Part shown: piece by piece, positions 8,125 through 17,663 of the stretch | Position numbering within the stretch: position 1 is the first letter of the stretch | Layout: the number at the start of each line of letters is the position of its first letter | Origin: Bathymodiolus heckerae thiotrophic gill symbiont | GTDB lineage: Bacteria > Pseudomonadota > Gammaproteobacteria > PS1 > Pseudothioglobaceae | Reading direction: 5' to 3' | DNA: 64,000 bases | Assembly (NCBI RefSeq): GCF_900180345.1 | Contig: NZ_FXLV01000001.1 | Span: forward strand, 1-64,000 | Translations under genes and position numbers: made by a program | The notes under the pieces: model-generated | What the model saw: the letters and a program-made list of their open reading frames with translations, nothing else | Database searches by the model: none | Told to the model about the DNA's origin: nothing

Positions 8125-8778
8125 CTAAGTCCAATCCATACATTGCCAGCTTTTTTGCTTGGCAATTTCTAATAATTTTTCATCACCATGTACGACAATG
8201 GGATTATCAACCAATTCCAATAATGGTAAATCATTATGTGAATCGGAGTAGAAATAAGCGCCGTCTAAGATTTCGTTATTGGTTTTACACCACGCTTTTA
8301 GTTTATGGACTTTGCCGATTTGAAAACAGGGCTCGCCTGATACTTTTCCGCTAAACTCACCGTTCACTATTTCAGGCTCAGTGGCGAGCAAATCCTTGAT
8401 ACCGTAGGCTTGGGCAATTGGGCGGGTGACGAATGAATTAGTGGCAGTGATGACCAGCGCCCTATCGCCATTTTTTTTGTGTGCATCTACCACTTTTTTG
8501 GCTTTTTCTAAAAAAATTGGCTGGATTTTTTCAACCATAAATTGCTGGTGCCATTTGCTGAGTTGTTTGATAGAATTGTGTGCTAAAGGTCTTAGGCAAA
8601 ATTCTAGATATTGATTAATATCCAATTCTCCTCGTGCATAATCATCAAAAAACACCTGATTTTGCTTTTGGTATTCATCAACATTAACTGCGCCGATTTC
8701 GGACAGAAACTCGCCCCACAAAAAATCGCTATCACCGCCTAATAAAGTTTTATCTAAATCAAATAATGCAAGTGCCAT
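8125..8778 (-). CDS. HAD-superfamily IB phosphatase
   Basis: A 217-residue phosphatase of the SerB-like HAD-IB subfamily. It begins MALALFDLDKTLLGGDSD, with the nucleophile aspartate and DxD-type motif I. It has ITATNSF as motif II (T in place of the more usual S), a lysine in GKVHKL and motif III in YSDSHNDLPLL. The start at 8778 is preferred to an upstream ATG at 8811 because it puts motif I at the N-terminus and follows a GAGG ribosome site. The substrate is uncertain; relatives include phosphoserine phosphatase and CicA-like proteins. Confidence 0.88.
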   Translation of the reverse strand: MALALFDLDKTLLGGDSDFLWGEFLSEIGAVNVDEYQKQNQVFFDDYARGELDINQYLEFCLRPLAHNSIKQLSKWHQQFMVEKIQPIFLEKAKKVVDAHKKNGDRALVITATNSFVTRPIAQAYGIKDLLATEPEIVNGEFSGKVSGEPCFQIGKVHKLKAWCKTNNEILDGAYFYSDSHNDLPLLELVDNPIVVHGDEKLLEIAKQKSWQCMDWT

Positions 8779-8884
8779 ATTAATAAACCTCGTTGTGCAT
8801 ATCAACATCAATTAATATGATTTGATTATTTTTTTAATTACAATACGATATTTACGATGGTATTCATCGTATGATTAAAAATTA

Positions 8885-10171
8885 TTATACTAACTTTTTA
8901 AAACATTTTTCCGCCTTTTTAATAGTATGTTCAATATCGTTATCGTTATGTGCCGTGGAGATAAACCCTGCCTCGTAGACGCTGGGCGCTAAATAAACAC
9001 CCTCTTTTAGCATTAAATGAAAAAACTGATTAAAACGCTCAACATTGCATTGTGAAGTTTGCACAAAGTTCGTCACCGTATCAACATCGGTAAAAAACAA
9101 ACCGAACATGCCACCCACTACATTAGCCGTCATTGAAATATTGTTTTCTCGTGCTTTTTCTACAATGCCGTTGGTAAGCTTGGTGGCTTTTTGCGCTAAA
9201 TTCTCGTATAAGTTTTTGTCCTTATCAATTGCCTCTAGCATTGCCAAACCTGCTGCCATTGACATGGGATTGCCTGAGAGCGTGCCTGCTTGATAGACTG
9301 CACCCAAAGGGGCAATGCATTCCATAATGGCTTTTTTGCCCCCAAATGCACCAACGGGTAGCCCACCGCCAATCACTTTTCCAAGTGTTGTTAAGTCAGG
9401 TTGAATGCCAAATTTCTCTTGCGCACCGCCTTTTGCAACCCTGAATCCAGTCATTACTTCGTCAAAAATTAGCACCGTACCATATTCATCACAAACCTCT
9501 CTAAGTCCTTGCAAAAACCCATCAACGGGCGGAATACAGTTCATATTACCAGCAACAGGCTCAACGATAATACAAGCAATCTCGCTGCCTTTTTCGGCAA
9601 ACACTTCTCGCACTTGCGCTAAATTGTTGTATTCCAAGGTCAATGTATACTTGGCAAAATCTGCCGGCACACCTGCTGAATTTGGCTCACCAAGTGTTAA
9701 TGCGCCTGATCCTGCTTTGACCAATAACGAATCTGAATGCCCGTGATAGCAGCCTTCAAATTTCACAATGGTATCACGCTGAGTAAAGCCTCGCGCCAAG
9801 CGAATAGCGCTCATAGTGGCTTCTGTGCCTGAACTCACCATACGCACCAATTCAATAGAAGACACCATTTCACATACTTTTTTTGCCAGCTTAGTCTCAA
9901 TCTCGGTCGGTGCGCCAAAACCCAAACCATTGTGCAGGACTTTCTCCACTGCACTCACCACGCCTTGGTTAGCATGACCCAAAATCATTGGCCCCCATGA
10001 GGCGACATAATCAATGTATTGATTATCATCGACATCAAACAAATAAGCACCCTCACCTCGGGTAAAAAATATCGGCGTGCCGCCTACGCCTTTGAATGCT
10101 CGAACGGGGGAATTCACCCCACCTGGAATGTAGTGTTGTGCTTCGCTAAAAAGTTGTTCTGATTTTGTCAT
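8885..10171 (-). CDS. hemL: glutamate-1-semialdehyde 2,1-aminomutase
   Basis: HemL makes 5-aminolevulinate from glutamate-1-semialdehyde in the C5 tetrapyrrole pathway, using pyridoxal phosphate. The 428-residue protein has [12 protein letters not shown] at the N-terminus, [16 protein letters not shown], the cofactor aspartate in [10 protein letters not shown], and the PLP lysine K265 in [10 protein letters not shown]. The start directly abuts the end of holB (one base apart), so it is the last gene of a tmk-holB-hemL transcript. Heme supply would serve the cytochromes found elsewhere in the window. Confidence 0.97.
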   Translation of the reverse strand: MTKSEQLFSEAQHYIPGGVNSPVRAFKGVGGTPIFFTRGEGAYLFDVDDNQYIDYVASWGPMILGHANQGVVSAVEKVLHNGLGFGAPTEIETKLAKKVCEMVSSIELVRMVSSGTEATMSAIRLARGFTQRDTIVKFEGCYHGHSDSLLVKAGSGALTLGEPNSAGVPADFAKYTLTLEYNNLAQVREVFAEKGSEIACIIVEPVAGNMNCIPPVDGFLQGLREVCDEYGTVLIFDEVMTGFRVAKGGAQEKFGIQPDLTTLGKVIGGGLPVGAFGGKKAIMECIAPLGAVYQAGTLSGNPMSMAAGLAMLEAIDKDKNLYENLAQKATKLTNGIVEKARENNISMTANVVGGMFGLFFTDVDTVTNFVQTSQCNVERFNQFFHLMLKEGVYLAPSVYEAGFISTAHNDNDIEHTIKKAEKCFKKLV

Positions 10172-11179
10172 TTATTTATTCTCCAATATTTGTGGGTAGG
10201 TTTTTAGATGAGTAATATGCGACCATACAATCAGCACATCATCCAATAATAATTTTATATTTACGCTAGTTTTTGCTAGGGCAATAGCACGAGAAATGTC
10301 TTGTAATAATTTGAATAAAAAATCTGTTTTTGCTAAGTTGATGATTTGATTTAGCTCAACCAAGCCTCCTTCTCGTTTAAGTGCTTTGAGTCGAATACCC
10401 TCGATAACCAAGTGTTGTAGGCAACTCAAGACTTCGACTTCGTTGCTGTCAAAGCCTTCTACTTTGTTGATAGTGGCTGGATGTAGGGCAACGCTTAATA
10501 ATTGATTTTGCCATTTTTGATAATGAATAAAGTCATCCCCTGCAAGCCCGTCAATAACCTTAAAAGGCACGCCGTGTGCGGCTTCTAATAGTTGCATTGT
10601 GTCAAAATCCTCTTTGTGTTCAATATGTTGCTCAATCCACGCTTTAGTGTCTTGGTCGTAAGCAGGGCCAATATGCACGCTCTGACAACGGGAAACAATC
10701 GTAACTGGTAGATTTTTAGAATTGTGTGCCAGCAGAATAATCAAGGTATTTTCTCTAGGCTCTTCCAGTGTTTTTAACAAACTATTGGCAGCATTAATGT
10801 TCATTTGGTCGGCGTAAAAAATAACGCCTATCTGCAATTTATCAGCAGTTTTGTTTAACGCTTCACAAAATGCACGCACCTGATCAACACGAATATCTTT
10901 AGAGCGATTTTTGGTATTTGGATTAATTTCACCCGCACGACAATAAATCATATTCGTGTAATGAGAGCGTCTAATCAACACAGCGTTGTCCAAATCCTGC
11001 TGCACATCGTCCTTTCTAATAATTTCCTCGTCATTCAGCAAAGTGCCAACGAGTTGTTGCATTAGTTCAAACTTGCCTATCCGAGAAACGCCTGTAATCA
11101 ATAACGCATGGGGTAGATGATTTTGGTCAATCATTTGTTTGAGTTTTGCAAATGCATCTTGGTGCCAAGGAAGTGTCAT
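10172..11179 (-). CDS. holB: DNA polymerase III subunit delta'
   Basis: A 335-residue clamp-loader subunit. The N-terminal AAA+ region begins with PWHQDAFAKLKQMI and LPHALLITG and has a degenerate P-loop, GVSRIGK, as expected of the non-hydrolysing delta' subunit. It also has LLKTLEEP and the IVSRCQ sensor (SRC motif). The zinc-binding cysteines typical of many delta' proteins are not obvious here. The start overlaps the end of tmk by 4 bp, a common tmk-holB pairing. Confidence 0.93.
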   Translation of the reverse strand: MTLPWHQDAFAKLKQMIDQNHLPHALLITGVSRIGKFELMQQLVGTLLNDEEIIRKDDVQQDLDNAVLIRRSHYTNMIYCRAGEINPNTKNRSKDIRVDQVRAFCEALNKTADKLQIGVIFYADQMNINAANSLLKTLEEPRENTLIILLAHNSKNLPVTIVSRCQSVHIGPAYDQDTKAWIEQHIEHKEDFDTMQLLEAAHGVPFKVIDGLAGDDFIHYQKWQNQLLSVALHPATINKVEGFDSNEVEVLSCLQHLVIEGIRLKALKREGGLVELNQIINLAKTDFLFKLLQDISRAIALAKTSVNIKLLLDDVLIVWSHITHLKTYPQILENK

Positions 11180-11793
11180 AGCAAATCCAGAATAACTTTA
11201 ATTTGTTGTTGAGTATAGGCTATCGTTTGCATGGCATTAATTAATTTAATGCGTTCAGGGTGTTGTTTAGAGCGAGTAATATAAGCCTCACGCACACGAT
11301 TAAAAAAATCAAAATCCTCCTGCTCTATGCGGTCTTTTTTACCTCTGGACTCCACACGCTTCATGCCAATATCCACAGACACATCCAGTAGCAGCGTCAT
11401 ATCAGGGGTAAATGCTCGCAACACCCAGTCTTCTAATTGTGCAATGCGTGCAACATCCAAGCCACGACCGCCACCTTGATAAGCATAAGAAGCATCGGTA
11501 AATCTATCACTCAAAATCCAATTTCCTTGCGCCAATGCTGGGATTATTTTGCTTTGAATGTGCTCGTTTCTGGCGGCAAACATCAGCATTAGTTCAGTAT
11601 CAGCATGCATCTCGCCAGTTGAATTACTCAATAACAAGGTACGAATTTTTTCGCCTATTGCTGTTCCGCCTGGCTCTCGAGTGAGCACAACATTAACACC
11701 CTTATCCGCCAAATATTGACAAATAAAATCAATTTGTGTGCTTTTTCCTGCGCCCTCTACGCCATCAATGGTGATAAATTTTCCTTTTTGCAT
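11176..11793 (-). CDS. tmk: thymidylate kinase
   Basis: A 205-residue kinase that phosphorylates dTMP to dTDP. It shows the P-loop GVEGAGKST (11-19), the DR(F/Y/H) motif as LSDRFTDASYAYQGGGR, and a lid region with KKDRIEQE typical of bacterial enzymes. The length matches the family. It heads the tmk-holB-hemL operon. The 3' end of mltG and a hairpin lie 87 bp upstream, consistent with a separate promoter. Confidence 0.96.
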   Translation of the reverse strand: MQKGKFITIDGVEGAGKSTQIDFICQYLADKGVNVVLTREPGGTAIGEKIRTLLLSNSTGEMHADTELMLMFAARNEHIQSKIIPALAQGNWILSDRFTDASYAYQGGGRGLDVARIAQLEDWVLRAFTPDMTLLLDVSVDIGMKRVESRGKKDRIEQEDFDFFNRVREAYITRSKQHPERIKLINAMQTIAYTQQQIKVILDLL

Positions 11794-11857
11794 AAAGTCT
11801 TATTTTAACGAGTCCACTTTCAATAAATAACTTAAATTTACCTTACCTTTAGCAAAG

Positions 11858-11889
11858 AAAAAATTGAGAAGCCCGGCTTCTCAATTTTT
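11858..11889 (-). terminator. rho-independent terminator after mltG
   Basis: A perfect inverted repeat, AAAAATTGAGAAGCC / GGCTTCTCAATTTTT, begins inside the last codons of mltG (its TGA stop is in the stem). On the minus strand it ends in a run of T. It separates pabC-mltG from tmk-holB-hemL. Confidence 0.8.
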
Positions 11890-12837
11890 AGTTAACAAGT
11901 GCTTTTTGATATTGAGGCGATGTTGTTGGTAAGTTTTTGCAAAGGCATGGGTGCCATTTTTCTTAGCAACAAAAAACAAGGTATCGCCTGACGCAGGGTG
12001 CATTACCGCACGCAACGAAGTGATACTAACTGAGCTAATTGGCGTTGGCGGTAAGCCGTGATTTCGATAGGTGTTGTAAGGGCTGTTGAATTTTAAATCT
12101 TGTCGCGTTAAAAAACCACGATATTTTTCACCCAAACCGTACACAACTGTTGGGTCGGTTTGCAGGCGCATACCTATTTGCAAACGGCGCATAAATACGC
12201 CTGCTATTTGTGATTTTTCGGCGTTGTGTGCGGTTTCTTTTTCAATCAAAGATGCCAATATCAAGGCTTGAGATGCGTTCTTTAGGCGCAGAGTTTTATC
12301 CCGATTTTTCCATTCAGAATTTAATATTTCTTGCATAATTTGATGCGACCTTTTAAAAATACTGGCAACACTATCGCCGTAACGCACACGGTAAGTATCT
12401 GGCCAAAAAATCCCTTCATAAGGCGCTTTAACGCCTGCCAAACGCATCGTATTCGCCAGCGATCCATTGGATTTTAATGCCTCAATGCTTTGCAATTGTT
12501 GGTAATAATGACGCACAGTTTTACCTTCAATTAGGGTGATATTGCGCTCAGCTACTGTTGCCGATACAAAATTATCAAGCAAATCCATCACTTTCATATT
12601 TGGTGTTATATCATAATAGCCAGATTTTAATTTAGACTCAAAGCCAAAAACCTTGGCCGCTATACGCAAGAAAAAAGAGGAGCGAATCACGCCTTGTTTT
12701 TCAAGATTATTGGCGACTGAAACAATATTAGCGCCTTGAGACAGGTGATAAACAACTGGGTGGGTGGTTTTAATGGTATTTACCCAATAAGACCAAGTTA
12801 GCACCAGTATAGCAACAGTTATTAGAATTTTTTTCAT
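11881..12837 (-). CDS. mltG: endolytic murein transglycosylase MltG
   Basis: A 318-residue inner-membrane lytic transglycosylase (YceG family) that cleaves nascent glycan strands and helps set their length. It has a single N-terminal transmembrane helix (about residues 4-19), a LysM-like segment, then the YceG catalytic domain. The conserved ILASLIEKETA carries catalytic glutamate E199, followed by LQTDPTVVYGLG and SPYNTYRNHGLPP. The start overlaps the end of pabC by 4 bp. The pabC-yceG-tmk-holB order is the same as in E. coli. Confidence 0.95.
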   Translation of the reverse strand: MKKILITVAILVLTWSYWVNTIKTTHPVVYHLSQGANIVSVANNLEKQGVIRSSFFLRIAAKVFGFESKLKSGYYDITPNMKVMDLLDNFVSATVAERNITLIEGKTVRHYYQQLQSIEALKSNGSLANTMRLAGVKAPYEGIFWPDTYRVRYGDSVASIFKRSHQIMQEILNSEWKNRDKTLRLKNASQALILASLIEKETAHNAEKSQIAGVFMRRLQIGMRLQTDPTVVYGLGEKYRGFLTRQDLKFNSPYNTYRNHGLPPTPISSVSITSLRAVMHPASGDTLFFVAKKNGTHAFAKTYQQHRLNIKKHLLTKN

Positions 12838-13640
12838 CGTAGTTTTTCTTCTAAAGCTTGCGCTAATTGCCGTGTAATGGTATGTTGGTCAAAGCATTTT
12901 TCATTAATAGCTGTAACGGGTTTAATACCAATTATACTATTGCTAATAAATATTTCATCACAATCGTTCAGCGCTTGCAATGTTAATATACCCACCTTGA
13001 CCTGTAAATCTAGTGCCGTGGCAATTTTTAATATCACGGCTCGTCGTGTCCCTGCAATACCGCATTTTTCTAAGCTTGGTGTTAATAATACGCCCGATTT
13101 TATGGCAAAAATATTGCCCTGTGTAACCGAAATCACCCAGCCATCATCATTCAACATAATACACTCATCAGCACGCAAATCACTGCGTGCTAATATTTGC
13201 TCAAGACGATTGCAATGCTTAATATTGGACAACAATTGATGATTAGCATAGCCGCTATTACAAACACTAAGGGTGTATTCGCTCAGTATTTTATCGGGCA
13301 TTTTTGAGACAATAACAAGTCGTGTTGGCTCAATATCTGCTTCAAACCCATATCCTCGCATACTTTGCCCACGAGACAATACTACCTTGACCACGGCTTG
13401 CTCTAACTTAGCGATTGAAAGTGCTTTGGCAATATCTTTTAGCCATTGTTGTTCGCTAATACGATTAATTTTAAGTTGCTTACGACCTTTTTCCAACCTA
13501 GAAAAATGCGCTGACCAAAATAATAATTGCGCATTTTTGACCACGCAAGTCTCAAACAAACCATCTCCAAACTGCGTTAAGCGATTAAACACGCTAAGTT
13601 GGGATTGTTGTTTTCCATTAATTAAAACGACTTCTTTCAT
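12834..13640 (-). CDS. pabC: aminodeoxychorismate lyase
   Basis: A 268-residue fold-type IV PLP enzyme that converts 4-amino-4-deoxychorismate to p-aminobenzoate for folate. Features include an early FGDGLFETCVV element, KVVLSRGxxxRGYG, NIKHCNRLEQILAR with the region binding the cofactor lysine, GWVISVTQGNIF and IAGTRR. Context supports PabC over a branched-chain aminotransferase: it is followed by mltG with a 4-bp overlap, as in many gammaproteobacteria. Confidence 0.9.
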   Translation of the reverse strand: MKEVVLINGKQQSQLSVFNRLTQFGDGLFETCVVKNAQLLFWSAHFSRLEKGRKQLKINRISEQQWLKDIAKALSIAKLEQAVVKVVLSRGQSMRGYGFEADIEPTRLVIVSKMPDKILSEYTLSVCNSGYANHQLLSNIKHCNRLEQILARSDLRADECIMLNDDGWVISVTQGNIFAIKSGVLLTPSLEKCGIAGTRRAVILKIATALDLQVKVGILTLQALNDCDEIFISNSIIGIKPVTAINEKCFDQHTITRQLAQALEEKLR

Positions 13641-13698
13641 AGATTCTATTATAATTGCCAGTGGGCTTTAATTTAGCCGAAATCACAATAAAACCCTA

Positions 13699-14427
13699 AT
13701 GAAAAAAACCTTCTTCGTGTTTCTGAACAGCTTGCTAAACAGTGCTAAAGACTTAGCACCGATTGTATTGGTGATTGGTTTTTTTCAACTGGTTGTACTG
13801 CAACAAAATATCCCTAATTTTGCCGATATTATCATTGGTACAGGATTTGTGTTATTAGGTTTAACTTTATTCGTCTATGGCTTAAATCTAGGGCTGTTCC
13901 CTATTGGCGAAGCACTGGCGTTTGCCTTTGTTAAAAAAGGCTCACTGGTTTGGCTGTTAATATTTGCCTTTGCACTTGGATTTGGCACCACGGTGGCAGA
14001 GCCTGCGCTGATTGCTGTTGCTAATGAAGCGGCAAATGTGGCACAACTTGGTGGCATTATTGACAACGAGGCGGTAGACAATTACGCACAAACACTGCGC
14101 TATACAGTAGCAATATCGGTTGGTTTATCGGTGTTATTAGGGGCGCTGAGGATTATTAAAGGCTGGGCGCTTACTTATTTGATTATCGGCGGCTATTCAC
14201 TTGTTATTATTGCCACTATTTTTGCCCCTGAGTTTATTATTGGTATTGCTTATGATGCAGGCGGGGTAACCACTAGCACCATCACCGTACCGCTCGTTAC
14301 TGCATTAGGCGTTGGCTTAGCTAGCTCAATCCGTGGTAGAAATCCAATGACCGATGGTTTTGGCATGATTGCCATTGCCTCGTTATTACCTATTGTTGCA
14401 GTTATGATTTTTGGCATATTATGGTAA
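13699..14427 (+). CDS. DUF1538 family membrane protein, first copy
   Basis: A 242-residue protein with about six to seven hydrophobic segments, no signal peptide, and the DUF1538 pattern: [18 protein letters not shown] in the middle and [16 protein letters not shown] near the end. Both glycine/threonine-rich motifs also occur in the adjacent paralogue, so they are probably functional. The family is a predicted transporter of unknown substrate. It overlaps the next gene by 7 bp and begins a four-gene operon with a PII-like and a CBS protein, which suggests regulated transport. Confidence 0.85.
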   Translation: MKKTFFVFLNSLLNSAKDLAPIVLVIGFFQLVVLQQNIPNFADIIIGTGFVLLGLTLFVYGLNLGLFPIGEALAFAFVKKGSLVWLLIFAFALGFGTTVAEPALIAVANEAANVAQLGGIIDNEAVDNYAQTLRYTVAISVGLSVLLGALRIIKGWALTYLIIGGYSLVIIATIFAPEFIIGIAYDAGGVTTSTITVPLVTALGVGLASSIRGRNPMTDGFGMIAIASLLPIVAVMIFGILW

Positions 14428-15170
14428 ATTTATTACAACCTTTTATCGATATGCTTGGGGATGTGGCGCCCATTGCCTTGGTGTTGTTTGGGTTTCAGCT
14501 TCTCATTCTTAAACAAAAAATTCCCAATCTAAAAAAAGTTATTATTGGCTTTATTTTGGTTTGGATTGGACTGACCTTGTTTATTGTTGGACTAGAGAAA
14601 GCACTTTTCCCACTTGGAAAACTCATGGCAGACCAACTTACCAGTGTTGATTTTATTGGCACTAATACTAACTGGGGCAGTTATTATTGGGTGTATATTT
14701 TCGCCTTTGCCATTGGGTTTGCTACCACAATTGCTGAACCTTCGCTGTTAGCAGTTGCCATTAAAGCCAATCAAGTATCGGGTGGTTTTATTAAAGTCTG
14801 GTCACTTCGTATGGTTGTCGCATTTGGTGTTGCAGTGGGTATTTCTTTGGGTAGTTTCCGTATTGTGGCTGGGCTACCTATTCACTATTTTATTATTGCG
14901 GGTTATGTGGTTGTTTTGATACAAACTTATTTTGCACCAAAAAACATCATTGCACTAGCCTATGACACAGGTGGTGTAACTACTTCTACCGTTACCGTGC
15001 CGTTAGTTGCTGCCCTAGGCTTGGGTTTGGCGAGTACAATTGAGGGCAGAAACCCAATCATTGATGGTTTTGGACTGATTGCTTTTGCCTCGCTATTTCC
15101 AATCATGAGTGTGCTAGCGTATGCACAAATAACCAATTTTTTAAACAGGAGAAAAAACGATGCACTTTAA
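14421..15170 (+). CDS. DUF1538 family membrane protein, second copy
   Basis: A 249-residue paralogue of the preceding gene, sharing the [16 protein letters not shown] and [20 protein letters not shown] blocks. It differs in its middle loop ([18 protein letters not shown]). Two tandem, non-identical copies suggest the proteins pair as a heterodimer in the inner membrane. It overlaps the preceding gene by 7 bp and the next by 11 bp, so all are translated together. Confidence 0.85.
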   Translation: MVNLLQPFIDMLGDVAPIALVLFGFQLLILKQKIPNLKKVIIGFILVWIGLTLFIVGLEKALFPLGKLMADQLTSVDFIGTNTNWGSYYWVYIFAFAIGFATTIAEPSLLAVAIKANQVSGGFIKVWSLRMVVAFGVAVGISLGSFRIVAGLPIHYFIIAGYVVVLIQTYFAPKNIIALAYDTGGVTTSTVTVPLVAALGLGLASTIEGRNPIIDGFGLIAFASLFPIMSVLAYAQITNFLNRRKNDAL

Positions 15171-15510
15171 ACTGATTATTGCCTTTGTCGATAGCAATAA
15201 AACTGACTTAATCCTTGAGGCGGCTAGAGAAAAAGGTGCAACAGGATCGACCATTATTTCTCAGGCTCGAGGCGAAGGCTTAAAGCATAATAAAACATTT
15301 CTAGGGCTTAATATTGAAACTCCAAGGGATGTCTTATTACTACTCGTGGAGCAACATCTTTCTCGATCAATTCTAGAAAGTATTGCCATAGCAGGAGAGT
15401 TCGACCGTGATGACCAAGAGGGCATCGCCTTTCAAATTGATGTAGAGGATGCTGTTGGTGTCATACATCAAATACAAGCATTAGAAACAACCGTGGAGGA
15501 AAAACTATGA
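15160..15510 (+). CDS. PII-like signalling protein
   Basis: A 116-residue protein that reads as a small ferredoxin-like-fold PII relative: LIIAFVDSNKTDLILEAARE at the N-terminus, then ATGSTIISQARG, as in PII proteins entering the T-loop. The T-loop is short, and the uridylylation tyrosine context of GlnB/GlnK is absent. It is therefore not a standard nitrogen regulator. By analogy with PII proteins encoded next to transporters, it probably binds a nucleotide and gates the DUF1538 proteins; this is inference from position. Confidence 0.75.
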   Translation: MHFKLIIAFVDSNKTDLILEAAREKGATGSTIISQARGEGLKHNKTFLGLNIETPRDVLLLLVEQHLSRSILESIAIAGEFDRDDQEGIAFQIDVEDAVGVIHQIQALETTVEEKL

Positions 15511-15902
15511 ATATCCCAGTATTAGTCAAAGACATTATGTGGACAGAAGTTGATATTATCAACAGCAAATGCACCGTACAAAACGCTTTAAGAAATATGA
15601 AGCACAAAAAAACCAAGATGTTAATCGTTGATAAAGCGCATGAACATGATGAATATGGCGTGGTGCTGATTGCTGATATTGCTGCCAAAGTAATCGCCAA
15701 AGGGCGTTCGCCAGACCGTGTTAATGCCTATGAAGTTATGACCAAGCCCGCCATTTCTGTCCATCCTGATATGGAGATTCGTTACTGCGCCAAATTACTC
15801 ACTCGATTGAATTTATCTCGTTGTCCAGTGTTAGATAACGGCAAAATAGTCGGCATGGTTAGTTTAACCAATATTGTGCTGAATGGCTTACATATTGTAT
15901 AA
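15507..15902 (+). CDS. CBS-domain protein
   Basis: A 131-residue protein made almost wholly of two CBS motifs (about residues 8-60 and 73-130). Typical signatures are VKDIMW with CTVQNALRNM, then YEVMTKPAISVHPDMEIRYCAKLL and LDNGKIVGMVSLTNIV. Paired CBS domains bind adenine nucleotides and often control transporters. The start overlaps the PII-like gene by 4 bp, making it the last gene of the operon with the DUF1538 pair. Confidence 0.85.
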   Translation: MNIPVLVKDIMWTEVDIINSKCTVQNALRNMKHKKTKMLIVDKAHEHDEYGVVLIADIAAKVIAKGRSPDRVNAYEVMTKPAISVHPDMEIRYCAKLLTRLNLSRCPVLDNGKIVGMVSLTNIVLNGLHIV

Positions 15903-15924
15903 GAAAATTATTATATAGTGATAA

Positions 15925-15953
15925 ACTTGCACTGTATTAATAGGCTGTTAGAA
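15925..15953 (+). promoter_or_regulatory. possible promoter of the DUF302 gene
   Basis: In the 94-bp gap after the CBS gene, TTGCAC is followed after about 16 bases by TAGAAT, then AAGAGAGA just before the ATG at 15997 as a ribosome binding site. It is a plausible sigma70 promoter, from inspection only. Confidence 0.35.
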
Positions 15954-15996
15954 TACTCAACTGTTTTAACTTTATAACCAACAAGAGAGAATAAAA

Positions 15997-16611
15997 ATGA
16001 ATACAATTAGATTTATTAAATGGGTGCTGATTATTATTGGCGCAGTTTCAACTTACTATATGGTGTTATTACAGGCACAATACGGTATTACCAGTAAAGT
16101 TATCAGTGAGATGATTTCACCAACATTACACCCACAATCAATGGAAAAAGTTTATATGCCGATTGCTAACACTTTATTAGATACGGGCGATCTTGCCATG
16201 TCAAGTATTGTCAAAATACCCGTTGCCGACGACCTTTCAAATGAAGATGTTGAAGATGCCATGGAAAGCATTGCAGTAGAAAGAAGTATTCGTTCGGTGG
16301 GTATGTTGCCACTCTCAGAAATGGTTGAATTACAAACAGGTGAAAAACAGCGTTATTTAAAGATTTATCAATACTGCTCACCTAGAACAGCAATGATTAT
16401 GGTTGATCATTCAGATGCATTTTCAGCTTATCTTCCTTGTCGTATTGCTATCATTGAAGACAAACAAGGCAAAAGGTGGTTATACACCTTGGACATGAAC
16501 GCAATGATTTATGGTGGTACGCCACTGCCAGATTACCTACTTGAAAAAGCATTGGCAGTCAAAGAAACTATGGATGCCATTCAACAGGGTGGAGCAACAG
16601 GCGATTTTTAA
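15997..16611 (+). CDS. membrane-anchored DUF302-domain protein
   Basis: A 204-residue protein with one N-terminal membrane helix (about residues 7-28), which exports or anchors it facing the periplasm. A DUF302 (TT1751-like) domain follows. The domain shows VKIPVADDLSNEDVEDAMES, then GMLPLSEMVE, a lone cysteine pair in QYCS and LPCRIAI, and the terminal WLYTLDMNAMIYGG. The function of DUF302 is unknown; sulfur oxidisers often carry several copies. It ends at a strong terminator, so it is probably monocistronic. Confidence 0.8.
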   Translation: MNTIRFIKWVLIIIGAVSTYYMVLLQAQYGITSKVISEMISPTLHPQSMEKVYMPIANTLLDTGDLAMSSIVKIPVADDLSNEDVEDAMESIAVERSIRSVGMLPLSEMVELQTGEKQRYLKIYQYCSPRTAMIMVDHSDAFSAYLPCRIAIIEDKQGKRWLYTLDMNAMIYGGTPLPDYLLEKALAVKETMDAIQQGGATGDF

Positions 16612-16631
16612 AGTCGTTTGAGTAAATATTT

Positions 16632-16658
16632 AAAAACCGCCCTTTTAGGCGGTTTTTT
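16632..16658 (+). terminator. rho-independent terminator after the DUF302 gene
   Basis: The stem AAAAACCGCC / GGCGGTTTTTT has a 6-nt loop and is followed by T-rich sequence. It starts 21 bp after the stop codon. Confidence 0.9.
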
Positions 16659-16713
16659 ATTGCCTAAAAAAGAGGTTTTACCTTGCTTAAAAAATAATTA
16701 AAATAGAGGTGTT

Positions 16714-17658
16714 ATGAAGCCTATTTATCACAACCTTGATTTTGGTATTACTTGCATTGACACACAGTATATGCGTGATGATTTTGTTGCCGCTTATTTA
16801 ATTGAAGACGGCAAGCGGGCTGCCTTTGTAGATACTGGCTGTTATTTGTCAGTGCCGACACTATTGGCAACACTTGATAAAAAGAACATCAAACGAAAAA
16901 ATGTAGATTATATTATCTTGACACACATTCATCTAGACCATGCAGGTGGTGCGGGTGAGCTGATTAAACACTTGCCTAATGCCAAAGTTTATGTACATGA
17001 ATATGGTGTAAACCACTTAATTGACCCATCAAAATTACGCACAGGCGTTATTCAAGTATATGGCGAATTATTTTTTAAACAATTTTTAGGAGATTTAATC
17101 CCCATTCCCAAAAATCGTATCATTATCGCTAAAGACAATGATGAAATAAGCTTAGGCAATCGAGTATTAAAATTTATCGACACACCGGGTCATGCGCGCC
17201 ACCATGTGTGTATTTGGGATGAGAAATCGCACGGTATTTTTAGTGGTGATACCTTAGGTGTGAGTTATCGGGAGTTTGACACTCACCAAGGCGAGTTAAT
17301 TTTTCCACCCACTACGCCAATTCAATTTGACCCAGAAACTTGGAAAAACACCATCAAGCAACTGATGAAACTTAAGCCAAAATACGCTTATTTAACGCAT
17401 TTTAATCGCATTGAATTTACTCAAGACTGTGCCAATATGCTTATTCAGCATATAGATGGCTTTGTCAAAATTGCCACGATACTTAAAAACACACCCAATC
17501 GTCATAAGGCAATTAAAACGACATTATTAGATTATTTGTTAGAAATCTCTACCAAACATAGAGTGACGCTCGATAAAATACAACAAATTAAACTGTTTAA
17601 AGGTGATTTAGAAATCTGCGCCCAAGGTCTGGGCGTTTGGCTGGATAAAAACTCTTAA
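16714..17658 (+). CDS. metallo-beta-lactamase-fold hydrolase
   Basis: A 314-residue MBL-fold protein with the zinc ligands HIHLDH (H71, H73, D75, H76), then GHARHHV and SGDTLG, plus a C-terminal histidine in LTHFNR. The C-terminal ~90 residues (after about 225) form a helical extension. The arrangement is close to uncharacterised hydrolases related to glyoxalase II and persulfide dioxygenases. No substrate-specific motif lets me choose between them. The stop codon at 17656-17658 directly abuts the target duplication of MITE-like copy 4. Confidence 0.88.
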   Translation: MKPIYHNLDFGITCIDTQYMRDDFVAAYLIEDGKRAAFVDTGCYLSVPTLLATLDKKNIKRKNVDYIILTHIHLDHAGGAGELIKHLPNAKVYVHEYGVNHLIDPSKLRTGVIQVYGELFFKQFLGDLIPIPKNRIIIAKDNDEISLGNRVLKFIDTPGHARHHVCIWDEKSHGIFSGDTLGVSYREFDTHQGELIFPPTTPIQFDPETWKNTIKQLMKLKPKYAYLTHFNRIEFTQDCANMLIQHIDGFVKIATILKNTPNRHKAIKTTLLDYLLEISTKHRVTLDKIQQIKLFKGDLEICAQGLGVWLDKNS

Positions 17659-17663
17659 TAATA

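Noticed and set aside
13699-15170. The tandem DUF1538 genes as one gene split by a frameshift
   Set aside because: Each copy has its own start and complete motif set with a clean overlap; they look like separate paralogues.
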